This document shows, in pieces, positions 35,096-47,410 of a stretch of 64,000 nucleotides of DNA; position 1 is the first letter of the stretch; every line of letters begins with the position of its first letter. The notes under the pieces are model-generated. The model saw only the letters and a program-made list of their open reading frames with translations. It was not told the DNA's origin and did not search any database. Origin of the DNA: Sindora glabra (taxonomy: Eukaryota > Streptophyta > Magnoliopsida > Fabales > Fabaceae); NCBI GenBank assembly GCA_020226215.1, contig CM035233.1:58241751-58305750 (forward strand), in the 5' to 3' direction. The position numbers and the translations under genes were made by a program.

Positions 35096-36859
35096 CTATA
35101 CATCCCTTGGCTTGGCTGTTACATTAGGTATGGCCGCCAATACATTGGCTGCAAACCTTTCCCTCATCAACCCAGAAAGAGCTAAGTTGGTTTTACTCTT
35201 CTTGAACTGTTCCCAGAAGCAATTCCCTTCTCTGTGTATCCAGAATTTGCATTGGCCACAATCAAGTGCCCATCCAACCCAAAGCTCATGACAAGCAGCA
35301 CATGGAGTACTATGACTCTGCCGACTCCCTTCAACAAGAGTAAGAGGATGTAAATGAGAATCATATTTGAAGCTGCGTCCAAACTTAACATACTTAGAAT
35401 TCCCCAAAACGCAGTATGGATGACCATAGAACTCACAGTCATCACAATGATAAAACCATTCCTTCAAAGTCCTTGATTTCTCTTTGCAAATTCCACAATA
35501 AATATGATTCCCCGAACCGTCTTCAGCCCCATAAATTAGTCTCAGAGGATGCTTATCAGATTCGTGCCACGCCGTAGACCGCAGAGTAGCACATCGAGCA
35601 TCAATAGCAAACCATTCACAAACTTCACACACAAAAACATGCTTGGAACGAATATTACAACCTTTGCATGGCCTAGAAACACTGGTTTTCTTAAGGATAA
35701 GGGTGTGCTTGTGACTGTCATGTGCAATTGTCTCCGGCATGGAACCACATCGAACATCAAGGTCGTACTGACACTCGTAGCAGCGATAAACAAAGCCATT
35801 GCTGTACAATTTACAGCCATCGCACCTATAAATGCCATCATAACCTGGAACCTTCTTGTGCAGTGTTAAAGGGTGTTGGTGGAAACGGTGCTGCTTCCGC
35901 CTGGGTAACTCTGCGCAGCTTTGGTGAAGATAGAAACCGCAGTTTCTTGGACAAGTAAAGAAAGGAACCGACAGGGGCTGGATGCAACAATCACAGAGTT
36001 TATCTTTATCAGAATCTTCCTGAGTCAAACTTTCTACCAGCTTTAATGCATGGTGATGACCGAAATGCTTGATATCCTTCACTTTCCCATCTTCTTCTCT
36101 TTTGATCACCTTGTAAGAATCATCGCTCAGTACTTCACCTGGCTTCTCAGGTTCAACCGCTTCTAAATCATCATCTTTGAGTTCTTTTGCACATTTCAAA
36201 TGCACATTATAACTGCACTCCGGACAGGAATAACATGCACAACTGGTGCTCAAATTTTGGTTGCAGACGTTGCAGGAGATTTCCCTGAACCCGTAAACCT
36301 GATGAAGTGAATAGCTCAGATTCAAAGGATGATGGTGGCTTCTTATTTTCTGAATCTGAGGCAGCTGGCCGCAATCGGGATGAACCCAGATTTGGCAAAT
36401 GATACATAGCAAGGGAAAGCCGTCGGCTTGCTCGCCACAAGCATAACAAACGAAATCAACTTTCCTCGTCAAGGAGATGAATGAATGAATATGGCCATCT
36501 TCAACAACGCGCCAGGGAGCTGCGCAGGATATGTTAAGGTCGTATTGGCAAAGAGAACAATGGTAATCGAAATTGGAGAAAGATTTCCTGCAGATATTGC
36601 AGAGATAACGTAAACTTCTATATGGAGGCATGCGAAGGAGAGTGAGAGGATGTTGAGGGTGCTGTGGGTGTTTTATTTGGTGAGGAAGATCGGTGCATGA
36701 TTTGTGAAGGATGAAGTTGCAGTTGGCTTGGGTGCAATGGTAGGAAGGACCTGAGATCGCTTCTTCGCAACCTGAGCAAATTGCTTGCTTGCCATCTATG
36801 TCTTGATCTTCCTTCAACTGCAATGGGTGATTATGGCTGAAATGTAAAATTTCATCCAT
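35096..36859 (-). CDS. DC1 / cysteine- and histidine-rich C1-like domain protein
   Basis: A single-exon gene of 587 residues from the ATG at 36857-36859. It is built almost entirely of nine C1-like (DC1) zinc-binding repeats of 50-65 residues. Each starts with an H-x2-H-P-L-type strand (for example HNHPLQL, HPQHPLTL, HHHPLNL, HQHPLTL, HLHPLTL), followed by paired C-x2-C motifs and a closing H-x2-C or equivalent (CNFILHKSC, CSYNVHLKC, CGFYLHQSC). A short acidic linker (about 240-260) separates repeats 1-4 from 5-9. There is no signal peptide or membrane helix, so it is probably soluble. Members are a large plant-specific family linked to stress and hormone responses and to protein or lipid binding; a specific role cannot be read from sequence. 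The last repeat is slightly degenerate, followed by a 35-residue tail. Confidence 0.93.
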   Translation of the reverse strand: MDEILHFSHNHPLQLKEDQDIDGKQAICSGCEEAISGPSYHCTQANCNFILHKSCTDLPHQIKHPQHPQHPLTLLRMPPYRSLRYLCNICRKSFSNFDYHCSLCQYDLNISCAAPWRVVEDGHIHSFISLTRKVDFVCYACGEQADGFPLLCIICQIWVHPDCGQLPQIQKIRSHHHPLNLSYSLHQVYGFREISCNVCNQNLSTSCACYSCPECSYNVHLKCAKELKDDDLEAVEPEKPGEVLSDDSYKVIKREEDGKVKDIKHFGHHHALKLVESLTQEDSDKDKLCDCCIQPLSVPFFTCPRNCGFYLHQSCAELPRRKQHRFHQHPLTLHKKVPGYDGIYRCDGCKLYSNGFVYRCYECQYDLDVRCGSMPETIAHDSHKHTLILKKTSVSRPCKGCNIRSKHVFVCEVCEWFAIDARCATLRSTAWHESDKHPLRLIYGAEDGSGNHIYCGICKEKSRTLKEWFYHCDDCEFYGHPYCVLGNSKYVKFGRSFKYDSHLHPLTLVEGSRQSHSTPCAACHELWVGWALDCGQCKFWIHREGNCFWEQFKKSKTNLALSGLMRERFAANVLAAIPNVTAKPRDV

Positions 36860-36910
36860 GTTCTTTCTTCTTCTTTTTTTCCCTCTTTCTCTAGCATGTT
36901 GTATTTGCAG

Positions 36911-36918
36911 TATTTATA
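36911..36918 (-). promoter_or_regulatory. TATA box of the DC1 gene
   Basis: On the minus strand this reads TATAAATA, about 52 bases before the start codon at 36859. Transcription would then start roughly 20-30 bases before the ATG, giving a very short leader, with pyrimidine-rich template around 36865-36890. Position and sequence fit a plant TATA box; activity is inferred. Confidence 0.6.
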
Positions 36919-36930
36919 TTGACTTAGAAT

Positions 36931-37002
36931 TCGATTCTTTTATGATTGGGAACTTAGAAGAATAACTCGATTCTTTTATGATTGGGAAATTAGAAGAATA
37001 AC
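36931..37002. repeat. 36-bp tandem direct repeat in the DC1 promoter
   Basis: TCGATTCTTTTATGATTGGG and the following 16 bases (ending AGAAGAATAAC) occur twice back to back (36931-36966 and 36967-37002) with one difference. On the minus strand each copy contains CCCAATCAT, a CCAAT-type element, placed 12-85 bases upstream of the TATA box. The duplication could double a regulatory site. Confidence 0.85.
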
Positions 37003-39263
37003 GGTCCATTGGGGCTTTGAACTGGTGGAGCAAGAATCAAAACTAACAAGCAAGTAAAGAAATAGAATAAATATAAACTAGCAATATTGGTGATTCCATG
37101 CATGATACATTCAGTTTGTTTGGGGTTAAGAAAAGTATAGGAGGAAAAAAAAATAGGGTTATCTTTCAATTGCAGTTATTTGCGCATAATCTTTCACTTT
37201 CTCTTATTTCCCTCTTTTTTTTCTCTCGGGCAATGCTGCCTGTACCGGCAAAATAGTGCCGAAATCAAGTTTCGATTTATGAAAATACAATCAGATCCGT
37301 TTATTACTTTATTGGGCAAATTCACAATACAAATCAATCCATCTATATTTTTTTGGAACTCCCATTCGGTCCCTAATTTCGGAGCACCTATCATTTTCCT
37401 TTTTTCTGATATCTAAATAGACTTCCAATAATAAAAAAATTGTACACACTATTAGTCATCAACATTTTGAAAGACAACGGAAAAAAAGAAAAAAATTCTT
37501 TTTAAGATGAGTTAACAAGACTTCCTCTTGAGAAAACTAAATTCTAATTGGCAGTCCGTTGATTTTATTAGCTGTAAATTGATTACAATACCACTCAACT
37601 AATAGTTAATTATATTAATTGATATAATCACATTAATGATAATTATTTGTATAAAGATATTGAGTAAATGCATGCTTATTATTAATTATTTATATGTAAA
37701 ATAATATATAAAAATATAGGTATATTTTATGATTTATTTGAAGATTATTTTACTTTAATAATACTTCATATTTTAAAATGCTATTTATTAGATTAAATTT
37801 CCTTCTAAAAATAATCCATTGTAATTTATTATTTATTGGATTTTTATTTAAGAAATAAATAGTTATAATTATAATTTATTATACTTATTAGATTTTTTAA
37901 AATTTTTTTTATCAAGAATAGAGACAAAAAAATAATTATACAACTTAGGCGATTAGTATACTTTCACACATTCTGAATAAATCAAATAAATCTTCATGAA
38001 TTAATTAATTAAGGACTAACCAATAAAAAATAAGTTATTTATGAAATATCTAAAATAATTAATTTTTCTAATCAAGAGTTAAAATTAATGAAATCATTGA
38101 TGAAAAAACGATTCATCAAACATCCTTTTTGTTGAAATTGAGTCCTGGCTTGATTGAAAGCTTTGAACCACTCTTCTATCTTAGCTTCACAATTTTTTTT
38201 TTTAAAAGGTAAACTCTTAATACAATATAAGATAAGATTTCCATGCTTTCAACTAAGAATATTGATTTTACAAGATTTTGACATATATATAACTTTTATA
38301 TAAATCTCATACTATATATTTTAAATAAATCTCCCATTAAGTTTATATGTTTATTCTTGTACTACATTATAAGCAACTAAGCATACATGCTAAGAAACTA
38401 AGGGGAAAACGCCAGGTATATCTCATAACCTTCCATCATCAGTTTGCAATAAAAGCTATTTGCGTGGAGCAATCAGCATGCGACTTGACGAAGAAAAGTA
38501 ACACTAAATTCTAACGCAATAATAATTATCGAATATTCTAATCAGCATATATAAGAAAAAGTATCAATAACGTTATACACGCTAAAAATGAAATCTGCAA
38601 TTAAATTTCAAATATAAATTAAAGAATATTAATTAATATTAAATGATGGAATAAATTTATAAAAGCTAATTTAAATAATTTAAATTTTAAATTTGAATCT
38701 TATTTTTTATACATATAATATTTTTAAATATATATATATACCAAGAATTTTTTAATCTTGTTATGTTGAAGAAATCATTTTTTTTTCTATCTAAAACTAA
38801 AAGATGTCCGAGTTATTACTTCTTCATTGAAGAGAGCTTATTTGATTAAGCATGGTATAAAAGTGAGTTTATAAAAAATGGCCACGAAGGAGTTTTCATA
38901 TAAATGTAAGAAATATACCTTCAAAATATTATCAGAACGAAAACAAAAGAAATAATATGCTTATTGGACCAAAAACTAATCAATCATGAAATTGCCCTCC
39001 CAGCTTAATTGGATTCACGCCAATTATCATGCTCTGGAAGCTTGTAATTGTAGGAAAATTTCAGATCTAAAAATATTTTGTTATGAACTCTTCTATAGTT
39101 CAATATATTTACATAAATTTAAATTGCAATTTGCAATTACAATATTGCATTCAAAATATTATTGTTAAGTTAAGCTTTGTAACGGTAATTTTTTATAATA
39201 GTACTCCTTTTATTTATAATTTTAATAATTATAATAAAATTGTGATTGTAGTAGGGATTGTAG

Positions 39264-39302
39264 TGGGACAAGGAGGGAGCAGACTAACCTTTCCTTGTCC
39301 CA
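39264..39302. repeat. Inverted repeat, 11-bp perfect arms
   Basis: TGGGACAAGGA (39264-39274) and its exact complement (39292-39302) with a 17-base loop. It lies at the edge of a GC-richer patch (39250-39360) and could be a transposon edge or a chance hairpin. No terminator role is implied in a plant nuclear context. Confidence 0.7.
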
Positions 39303-40074
39303 TGTCCCATTTTTGAAGACAATTATTCGCATCCTCATATATTCCTCTAGAAAACCAATCTCCTCAAAAATGAAAAATAAAAAAATTGAGAAAAATGTAA
39401 ATAATGAAAATAAGGATTATTAATTCACACATAATTTAAATTATAAATGAGAAAATAGAGAAATAATTTTAAATTTAAATATTATAAATCATACATAATT
39501 AACATATTCCTTTAATAATAATATGTTCAAAATTACATATAATTAATTGAAATAATTTGAAATTGAAAAAATTAAATTGATACATAATTAATAAAATATT
39601 ATTATTTTCTTTAATCATGGAGTCTTAATGCATATTTATAAATAATCAAATTACTATAATGATAAAAAATATTGTATGAATTAAAAATATAATAATTTTA
39701 CAATCGTGAAGTTCTGAGTTAAATCAAAATATTATTATTTCATCTTCAATATTTTGCTTGAATGAAAATTTATCTTATATCTTACCTCATTTTACGGGGT
39801 AGATACGCTCTTCTCAAACCTCATTCATCGGGTAATCTAGTGAAGTATCGTAAAATCGGGACATTTTACGGTTGGCAAACTGCAGGTTCCACACTATTCA
39901 AAACAAATTGAGAAGAGCTAACAGGTTATAGAACTAAAGATCCTTGATTTGTTGCATCTGATTGTAAAACAAGAATTTTAGGGGAACTGTCTGTTAAAAT
40001 TCACCGCTGAGTTTTTTATTATAGCAAAAGGTAATAATAAGTAAACATACAGAGTAGAGAAAGATCCGAGAAGT

Positions 40075-40340
40075 TTGCCTTTGGGCAGCTCTACTCCAGG
40101 TGAGAGCGACGCGTCTCGGGTCGGATCCGTTCACAGCTGAGAGCTGCCTTGCTTTGCCGTTTTCCGTCGTAACTCACTGAGTTTTGAACCCGAAATGCGT
40201 GGCCCTCACCCGGAGTTGAGATGACCAGAGAGACTTTTCACCACAAGCTTCAGTGCTTACTATCTTTTGGGAGCTTGCGGGCTACCACTTTAAATACTGC
40301 AAGTATCTTCTAAGCCGAAAACTAGAAGCAATCAACCAAA
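40075..40340. other. GC-rich island with stem-forming ends
   Basis: About 265 bases of balanced composition amid very AT-rich DNA. It includes GGCAGCTCT (40084-40092) and its exact complement AGAGCTGCC (40140-40148), and GC words such as GCGACGCGTCTCGGG. No frame longer than about ten codons follows the ATG at 40196. It could be an exon or promoter fragment of a lost gene, a transposon fragment or a structured RNA; I cannot decide. Confidence 0.4.
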
Positions 40341-43019
40341 AAAAAAAAAAAATCTAAAAGCAGCCGGCACAATTGAATATAGAATGATTCAAATCGACAT
40401 TCATCATTAATAGGCCATATTATATTGACAAACCTGGACTTGATTCTATTTAGCAAGCAGTATTTACCCGAGCGTATTCATAAGAAGTAAGTTGTCGTAC
40501 GAAATTGAATTTTTTAAATATAAATTCTTTTGTGATTTTTTTTATAGAAATGTTTAAAGTAGTTTGCTTTATGTTAAGAAATTTATATTTATTAAAAATT
40601 ATCTTATATGTAAAATATTATCAAAATAATTAATATGGTTTTTAAAACTATAATATAAAAAATTTAATAACATTTAATTGCTTCTATTTTTTTGAAATTA
40701 TATTTCTTATCCCTCTTTTGATACTAATTTACCTGACTTTATAATTTCTTATTTTCATTTATTTTTATTATAAAAACTGCAAACCAGACTTATATTAAAA
40801 AAATTTTAAAAATTTATATATCTTAAATTATCTTAATATAATTAAAATAAAATATAATTTAGATGAAGAAAAATAATAACTAATAATTAATATAATGGAT
40901 AATTAATTTTATCGGATTTATATAAAATGAATAATAAATACATAATATTTTATTTTTATAATTAAATATTAAAAATATATAATATATAATGAATATAAAA
41001 TAATATAATAAATAAAGGTAATTCTATTTAATTATAATTAAATTTATATTATAATTATATAATTTATATTTTTTATATAATATTTAATATTTATTTTATT
41101 TATACTCATTCTATTTATTATATAATTAATAAAATAATTATATTTTTATAATTAATAATTATATTTATTATAATCAAGTTTATATAATTATATTTATATT
41201 TTATCATTAGTAAATTTTATTTATTTTTAATAAAGTATATTATAGGTTCAAAATGGTGATAATAAAGGGATAAATTAGTGATTAGTTAAATTAAATAGAG
41301 ATAATTTTGTATTTCTATTCATAAATGATATTCAAAATTTTTCTTACTAAGGAAAGTGTGAATAAATAATTTCTCATAATCTATGAAAAATATAATTGTT
41401 TGAAAAGCTCTATTTATTCTATTTTAATAATTAGTGATCAACCAAATAATTTAACAATTTCTTGCTTCTCAAAAAATTACATTTTGCTTAAGCAAACCAA
41501 GCAACTTCTTATACTGCATGCACTCTCCTGATTTTCTACACTATACACTTCCACCTTTTGGTATAGTTTTATTGTTACTAAGTATTACGATATTAATGTT
41601 TAATTGCCCTCCTTCTCTAATATTATCTCTTATTATTAAAAGATTATTTTTTATATACTTTTATATATAAATATTGCAATAATTATACATAAAAATGTAA
41701 AATTTATTTTAATTTTCCAAAGAAATTATGCATTTATACCTTTAAATGTACGGAAATGACCTTCCAACTATAAGAAACAATAATGAAAAAGTGACTGTGA
41801 TTTAAAAATTAATATCATAACATTTTATAATAGTGAAAGAATTCCAAGAGATGAAAGTATACAATTTTTTTTTAAAAAAAGAAATATTAAGTATAATTAT
41901 ATTAAATCCTAAAAAATATCAATTTAATTCGCTATTAATAATACGTTAATTCTTTGGGTTAGGATTTGGAACTGGAGTCATGCTGTAAGTTTGTTGGATT
42001 AGAATTTAAATATCTTCCCAAAAGTAGCTTTTGTATAAATTTAATTCATCGTGTATCTAAATGAAAGTATAGATATATGCCATATGAAATTAATCGGTGT
42101 GATGACATAAATATTTATTGTAATTTTTTTCTTTTTTCTTTTCGTGAATTAAGTCTGCATATATATATACCTTAACAAATTGAAATGAGTAAATAATATA
42201 CACTTGAAAAAATAAATAAAAATGAATCTTCAATTCACAGTCGTATCTTCCAAGGTTCAGTTTAATCAGCATATGACAACACACAATGCGTCACCCGTTG
42301 TCGACAATCGCAGTTCCAATCATCATTTGCCATATGCTTTGTTAATTGTCATTTCCTAACCGAGTCTTCCTCGAATTAGGTGGCTGACTTGTTTGTTAGT
42401 GGCTAGGATTCAACAATGCAGCCTTTCTACTTGGACAAAATTGTGGAATAACCTTAAGTAAAAAATAAAAGAGGGTGGGATTGGGCACATGATTCACATG
42501 AGATTCCACGATAGTATTATTTTATTTTACGTCAATTTCTCCCTCTTTTTCAAAGTTTAAATTAATTACATTTAGATCCTCTCAATTGTAAAAACTATCA
42601 TAAATATCTCTTCAATTTTTTAATATTTTTACATTTCACACCTTTAGAATTAATGTTCCATTAATTAAGTAAATAAAAGTGTAAGTTGACCATTATTTTT
42701 TTGAACCAAATTTATGTGCCCATTTTGCTCTTTGGAGTTTTATTTTGTTTATAATTTTTAGGCTTCATGATATTATCTTTACTTATAAACACGAAATATT
42801 ACTTTGCACTCCTTGAACGAAAGCTAGAGTTTCTAGTCACCAGAAAAAGAAAGCAGCCACCGTGAGCGACAATCAACAATTGTTGAACAACGATGGATGA
42901 CGATGTGACCAACTTCATCTGGCCTCTTTCCTCTTCTTTGAATTTCTTTACTTTTTGTTTATTTTTTACTCTTGTTAATTGGGTTAGGTGGAAGCCAATT
43001 TTTTTTTGTAAAATTTTCT

Positions 43020-43400
43020 AGAAAAATATCTCTCCTTCAAACACACAAACATCAAATGATTAAGTTAATTAAAATATTATAATAAATTACATAAATAAAT
43101 TAAAGTGAAAATTTTCAAATTTTAGAAGAAAAATCACAAATAAGAAAAAATTCACTATATATATCAACAAAAATTACAAGATAATGAGTGCAAAGGCTCT
43201 TAATCATAATATCACAACTTTCTAACTACTATCTTTACACCTCTTATAAAAGTGTATGAAGGTACTCATATTACCCTATAGGCACTCACATTGTTATCTT
43301 TCTCGTAACTTAAACCTTTAACCAATATAAATATTTATAATTTAAATATATTTATTTGACAAAAAATTTCAATCAAATTCACTATAATAAATTAACACTT
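43020..43400 (+). repeat. Direct repeat, left copy (about 370 bp)
   Basis: Similar to 47035-47410 in the same orientation, with blocks in order: AAACATCAAATGATTAA, GAAAATTTTCAAATTTTAG, AGGAAAAATCACA-like, CAACAAAAATTACAAGATAA, CTTTACACC..., AATATAAATATTTATAA. The copies are clearly diverged. They could be two ends of one old element of about 4.4 kb or two independent insertions. Confidence 0.65.
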
Positions 43401-43689
43401 ATGCCAAGAATTATGCAATGAAAATTCAAAAATCGTAATCATTTTACCTCTTGCCACGAGAACAAAAAGATTCAAACAAACGTTCAAAAAACTAAAAAAT
43501 TTATGCCATAAAAAAAGTTTATCTATAGTAAAATATCACTTGTACCACAAACTAAACTACAAAAACATAATTTCTATGGTAAAGTATCACTTATGCTATA
43601 GAAAAACTTTATTCATGGCAAAATATCACTTATGTCACAAAATTAAGTTATGAAAATATATTCCTCGTGACAAAATATCACTTATGCTA

Positions 43690-44255
43690 TAGAAAAATTT
43701 TACTTGTAACAAAATATCAATTGTGCCATAAATTAAGTTATGAAAATATATTCCCTATGACAAAGTATCACTTGTACCATAAATTAAATTGCAAGTGTAC
43801 ATTCTATCATATAAGTCAAAAAAAATTATTTGTAACAAAATATTACTTATATCACGAATTAATTCTATAAATAAAATCATAGTCAAATATATCATTTTTT
43901 GTAACTACACATATAAAAAAGATTATTTATAATAAGTACAACATGTTGCAATATGGCAAACAATAAAAAATATGAAAAAACTTCACTTGTAGCAAAATAT
44001 CAATTGTGTCATAAACTAAGTTATGAAAATATATTCCCTATTACAAAATATCACTTGTACCATAAATTAAATTACAAGTGTACATTCTATCATATAAGTT
44101 AAAAAAATTTATCTGTAACAAAGTATTACTTATATCATGAATTAATTCTATTAATAAAATCAAAGTTAAGTATATCATTTTTTGTAACTATACATATAAA
44201 AAAGATTATTTATAATAAGTACAACATGTTGCAATATGGTAGACAATAAAAAAAA
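43690..44255 (+). repeat. 283-bp tandem duplication
   Basis: Two copies, 43690-43972 and 43973-44255, with a constant period of 283 (for example ATTCTATCATATAAGT at 43801 and 44084; GATTATTTATAATAAGTACA at 43921 and 44204). Shorter repeats of AAATATCACTTGTACCA type continue upstream from about 43530. The motif AAAATATCACTT with GCCATAA or GTCATAA resembles transposon subterminal repeats. Confidence 0.9.
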
Positions 44256-46219
44256 TATAAATATTTATATATTATAGACATTTAGTAAATAACTACTTCA
44301 TTAATTGATCAATTAATTAGCTCCAATTGATCAAAATAAAAAAGTTATAGAACATAACATTTTCAATTAGTTAATTCATAAAATATATGTAAAAAGATAG
44401 AACTATCTACAAATTATATAATTATATACATTTATTATTTTTTAAAATAACTGAGATAGAAGTTAAACCCTAAACCTTAAGATATGCAAGAAAGAGTTCA
44501 ATTATTAAGCTCTAAGTATTTTTATTTACATGTATACCAAATTTAATATTTATTAGATTATAACAATTTTTCATAAATAATAAATAATTATTTAAATTTT
44601 CATCAATTAAATTTATATAATAAAATTAATATACATCAACAAAATAAATATTATAATATATCAAAGATTATATTATATAATTATTTAATGAATTTAAATT
44701 CTATACATAATAAAATTAAAAATGAATAGGATTAACATATACATATATATAATGCATACATATACAAATATTTTTTCAATTTGTTATTAATTTTAATTTT
44801 TAAAATATTGGTTAAATAAAAAATCATTCAAGGTATAAAATATTATAAAAAATTATTTTTTATTACATCACATTATTTTCAAAAAATGTGTTACACAGAA
44901 GATATATATTATGAAAAATACTAGAATCATTATATTATATATAAATAGTATAATTTATGAGATAAGTTATAATAAGTTTTATTATAGAAATATATAATAA
45001 TAAGTTTTACATTCATGACTATAACATTAGCAAAACTTTCATTAAAAAATTTAAAATAATAATTATGTATAATTTAATAATAATTAAATTATTATGTTAA
45101 AAAATTTAAAGTAAAATATATTTAAAGGAGTGATATAAATAAAATAATCTAAATTTTTATTTTCATTCCATATTAATTTTAGTTATATTAATTCATTTCT
45201 TACAAAAATTTTGTATTAATTTCTTTTATTTTAAGTAATAATTTAATTAATTTGATCTATTCATTTTTAATTTTATTGATAGGTTAATGACATGGTAAGT
45301 GGAAAGATAAAAATGAAATATAAATAACATATGAGAAATAAAATTAATACAAAAAATTTGTCGATGTCTGAATGATTTAACTTATATTTATGAATGATAA
45401 AAATAAATATTGTAAATAAAAAATTAAAAGCAAATAACTTATAATAATTTAAATTTTAATTTATAACTAAAATTTAAATGTACATAATAGTTCAAAGTTA
45501 TGATTTGTATGGATATCTATTTCATATAATTTAACCTTTATTGAAGAAATTTTAGAAAATAAAAAAAAATACTTGAAAGATATAAAAATTTTACTTTTAA
45601 CCTTTATTGAAGGAATTTTAGAAAATCATAAAAAATTACTTGAAAGATATAAAAATTTTACTTTTATTGTGTAATAACTCAATTAATAATAATTAATGAA
45701 AAATATTAATAAAAGGATAAAATTAACTAGTTAATTATTTATGAGAACTAAAATTAATATAAGAAATTTATAAAGAATAAATTTGATACAAGTAAAATTA
45801 ATAATGAAACAAATAGGTTAGTTTATAAGAAATAAATTTTAAAATAAAATCATAAAATATTTTAGTATTAATATATTTTTATTATATATATATAATATTT
45901 TGTTATATAATTAATATCACATGAGTGTAATTTTATTTTTGAAGTCAATGGTCAATTAAAACTTTATATAAAATATATTGTATTATAATTCTAAAAAAGC
46001 AAATTAATGCAATAGTAAAGCTTAACATTCCTTAGCTTGGATATTCAAGTTCAATTCTCTGTAAATGCAATTTACAAATAGAGTTCTAATAATTTATCCT
46101 AACTTGATATGGATCAAAAGTATTAACAAATGTGCAAATAAATGATATGATATCACATAATTAAATTGGCTAAATAATTAATTTAATTTGGATATATAAA
46201 AATTATTTTAACTAATTAT
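44256..46219. other. AT-rich repeat debris
   Basis: No gene is seen. One 66-bp tandem duplication lies at 45531-45662 (TTAACCTTTATTGAAG repeated, with the following AATTTTAGAAAAT). The remainder is simple A/T-rich sequence. Confidence 0.5.
45531..45662 (+). repeat. 66-bp tandem duplication
   Basis: TTAACCTTTATTGAAG starts at 45531 and again at 45597; both are followed by ATTTTAGAAAAT, ACTTGAAAGATATAAAAATT and TTAC. A few mismatches separate the copies. Confidence 0.85.
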
Positions 46220-46525
46220 ATTAGTTTTTATAATAATTTTTTTGCCACGATTTTATTCGTGGCAATATGAGTTATTAGCCACAGATGTACCTTTCTTGTC
46301 ATATTTATACTAGTGGTTAGAAGAATTTATTAGTCACAAGTGAACCCATGGTAAAAAAAAATTATTTATACTATAAGACCTTCTTTTATGGCAATTTTCT
46401 TGCTACGCTTATTTGTGGTATAGGACCATTCAATCAGTATTTTCATGACTAAATAGTACAACCACGAAAATTTTGATCTTGTGCTATGATTTTAATCGTG
46501 AGACATGTATTGATTTGTTATAGTG
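46220..46525 (-). mobile_element. CACTA-type transposon terminus (one end only)
   Basis: Read on the minus strand from 46525 the sequence begins CACTATAACAAATC, the terminal form of CACTA (En/Spm) elements. Inward are many short subterminal repeats in both orientations (TGCCACGA, CGTGGCAA, GTGGTATA, TTGTGCTATGA), also typical. The region at 43500-44250 carries related GCCATAA and CACTTGT words and may be the same element's interior or other subterminal zone. No matching CACTA left end and no transposase were found. Confidence 0.55.
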
Positions 46526-47034
46526 ATTCTAATATAAAATTTTAACTTGAATAAAAAGATAATACATGATGGCAACTAGTCAATACTTGACAACAATTAG
46601 AATTTAGGTCAAATCAAACAATGTCCACCTTCTCACAAATTTCATTATTTTCATCAATCTTCATGCTCTAATTATTGTTAAATGAAACCAATTATGGGAC
46701 GCCAATTATAAGAATCATCAATCATTGTAATTTCTTTAAATGCAATAACCATTTTCCTATCAAATAGCTTCACTTCAATCAAGTATTACAAGATTCATGA
46801 AAATCTATAAACAACTTTCTCATCTATAAGAATCTCTTATACCTATAGGAACACTAAATCTTGCAAATATTTTCATAAGTCATCATAATTTCTACCAATT
46901 AACATTATCACTACCATTATAAATTTCATTTATCATTTTCATCTTCCACTTGGAATTAACTCAAATTTTTACTTTTTAGATTAGTACTCACATGTAGAAT
47001 TGAATTTGCATTAATATTAGCTATTGAAAAGAAT

Positions 47035-47410
47035 ATTCCCTCTCCAAATATATAAACATCAAATAATTAAATTAATTAGAGTAGTTCAACAACATAAAGA
47101 CAAATTTAACTTGAAAATTTCCAAATTTTAGGAGGAAAAATCACATATGAGAAAAGATTGATTATATTAACAAAAATTGTAGGATGATACTTGTGAAAGC
47201 TCTCAACCATAATCTTGTAACTTGCCAACCACTATCTCAACCTTTATAAAAAAATCTCCATAAGAATTCTCACATAACCCTAATAAACACTCATATTTTT
47301 ATCTCTTTCATACTTCAAATATTTGGTTAATATAAATATTTATAACTTAAAAATACTTGTTTAATAAGAAATCTTAATTCTACTTTAACATAAAATCCTA
47401 ATTACAATAG
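47035..47410 (+). repeat. Direct repeat, right copy (about 370 bp)
   Basis: Partner of 43020-43400. No clean TG...CA ends or target duplication were found, so I do not call these LTRs. Confidence 0.65.

Larger units (their letters stand above)
37003..43019. other. Long AT-rich intergenic region
   Basis: No gene is found on either strand over 6 kb. Visible structures are a perfect 11-base inverted repeat at 39264-39274 and 39292-39302 (TGGGACAAGGA), and a compact GC-rich island at 40075-40340, listed separately. The segment from 40500 to 41240 is almost pure A and T. Short open frames (for example 38986-39168 and 42090-42284) have no coding features. Confidence 0.5.

Noticed and set aside
35549..35958. 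Plus-strand frames inside the DC1 gene
   Set aside because: Shadows of the regular Cys/His repeat coding pattern on the other strand.
40075..40340. tRNA, SRP RNA or spliceosomal RNA gene
   Set aside because: No cloverleaf, no recognised conserved boxes and no plant snRNA upstream element; left as an unexplained GC-rich island.
43020..47410. Full LTR retrotransposon with the ~370-bp direct repeats as LTRs
   Set aside because: No TG...CA ends, no target duplication and no gag or pol traces between them.
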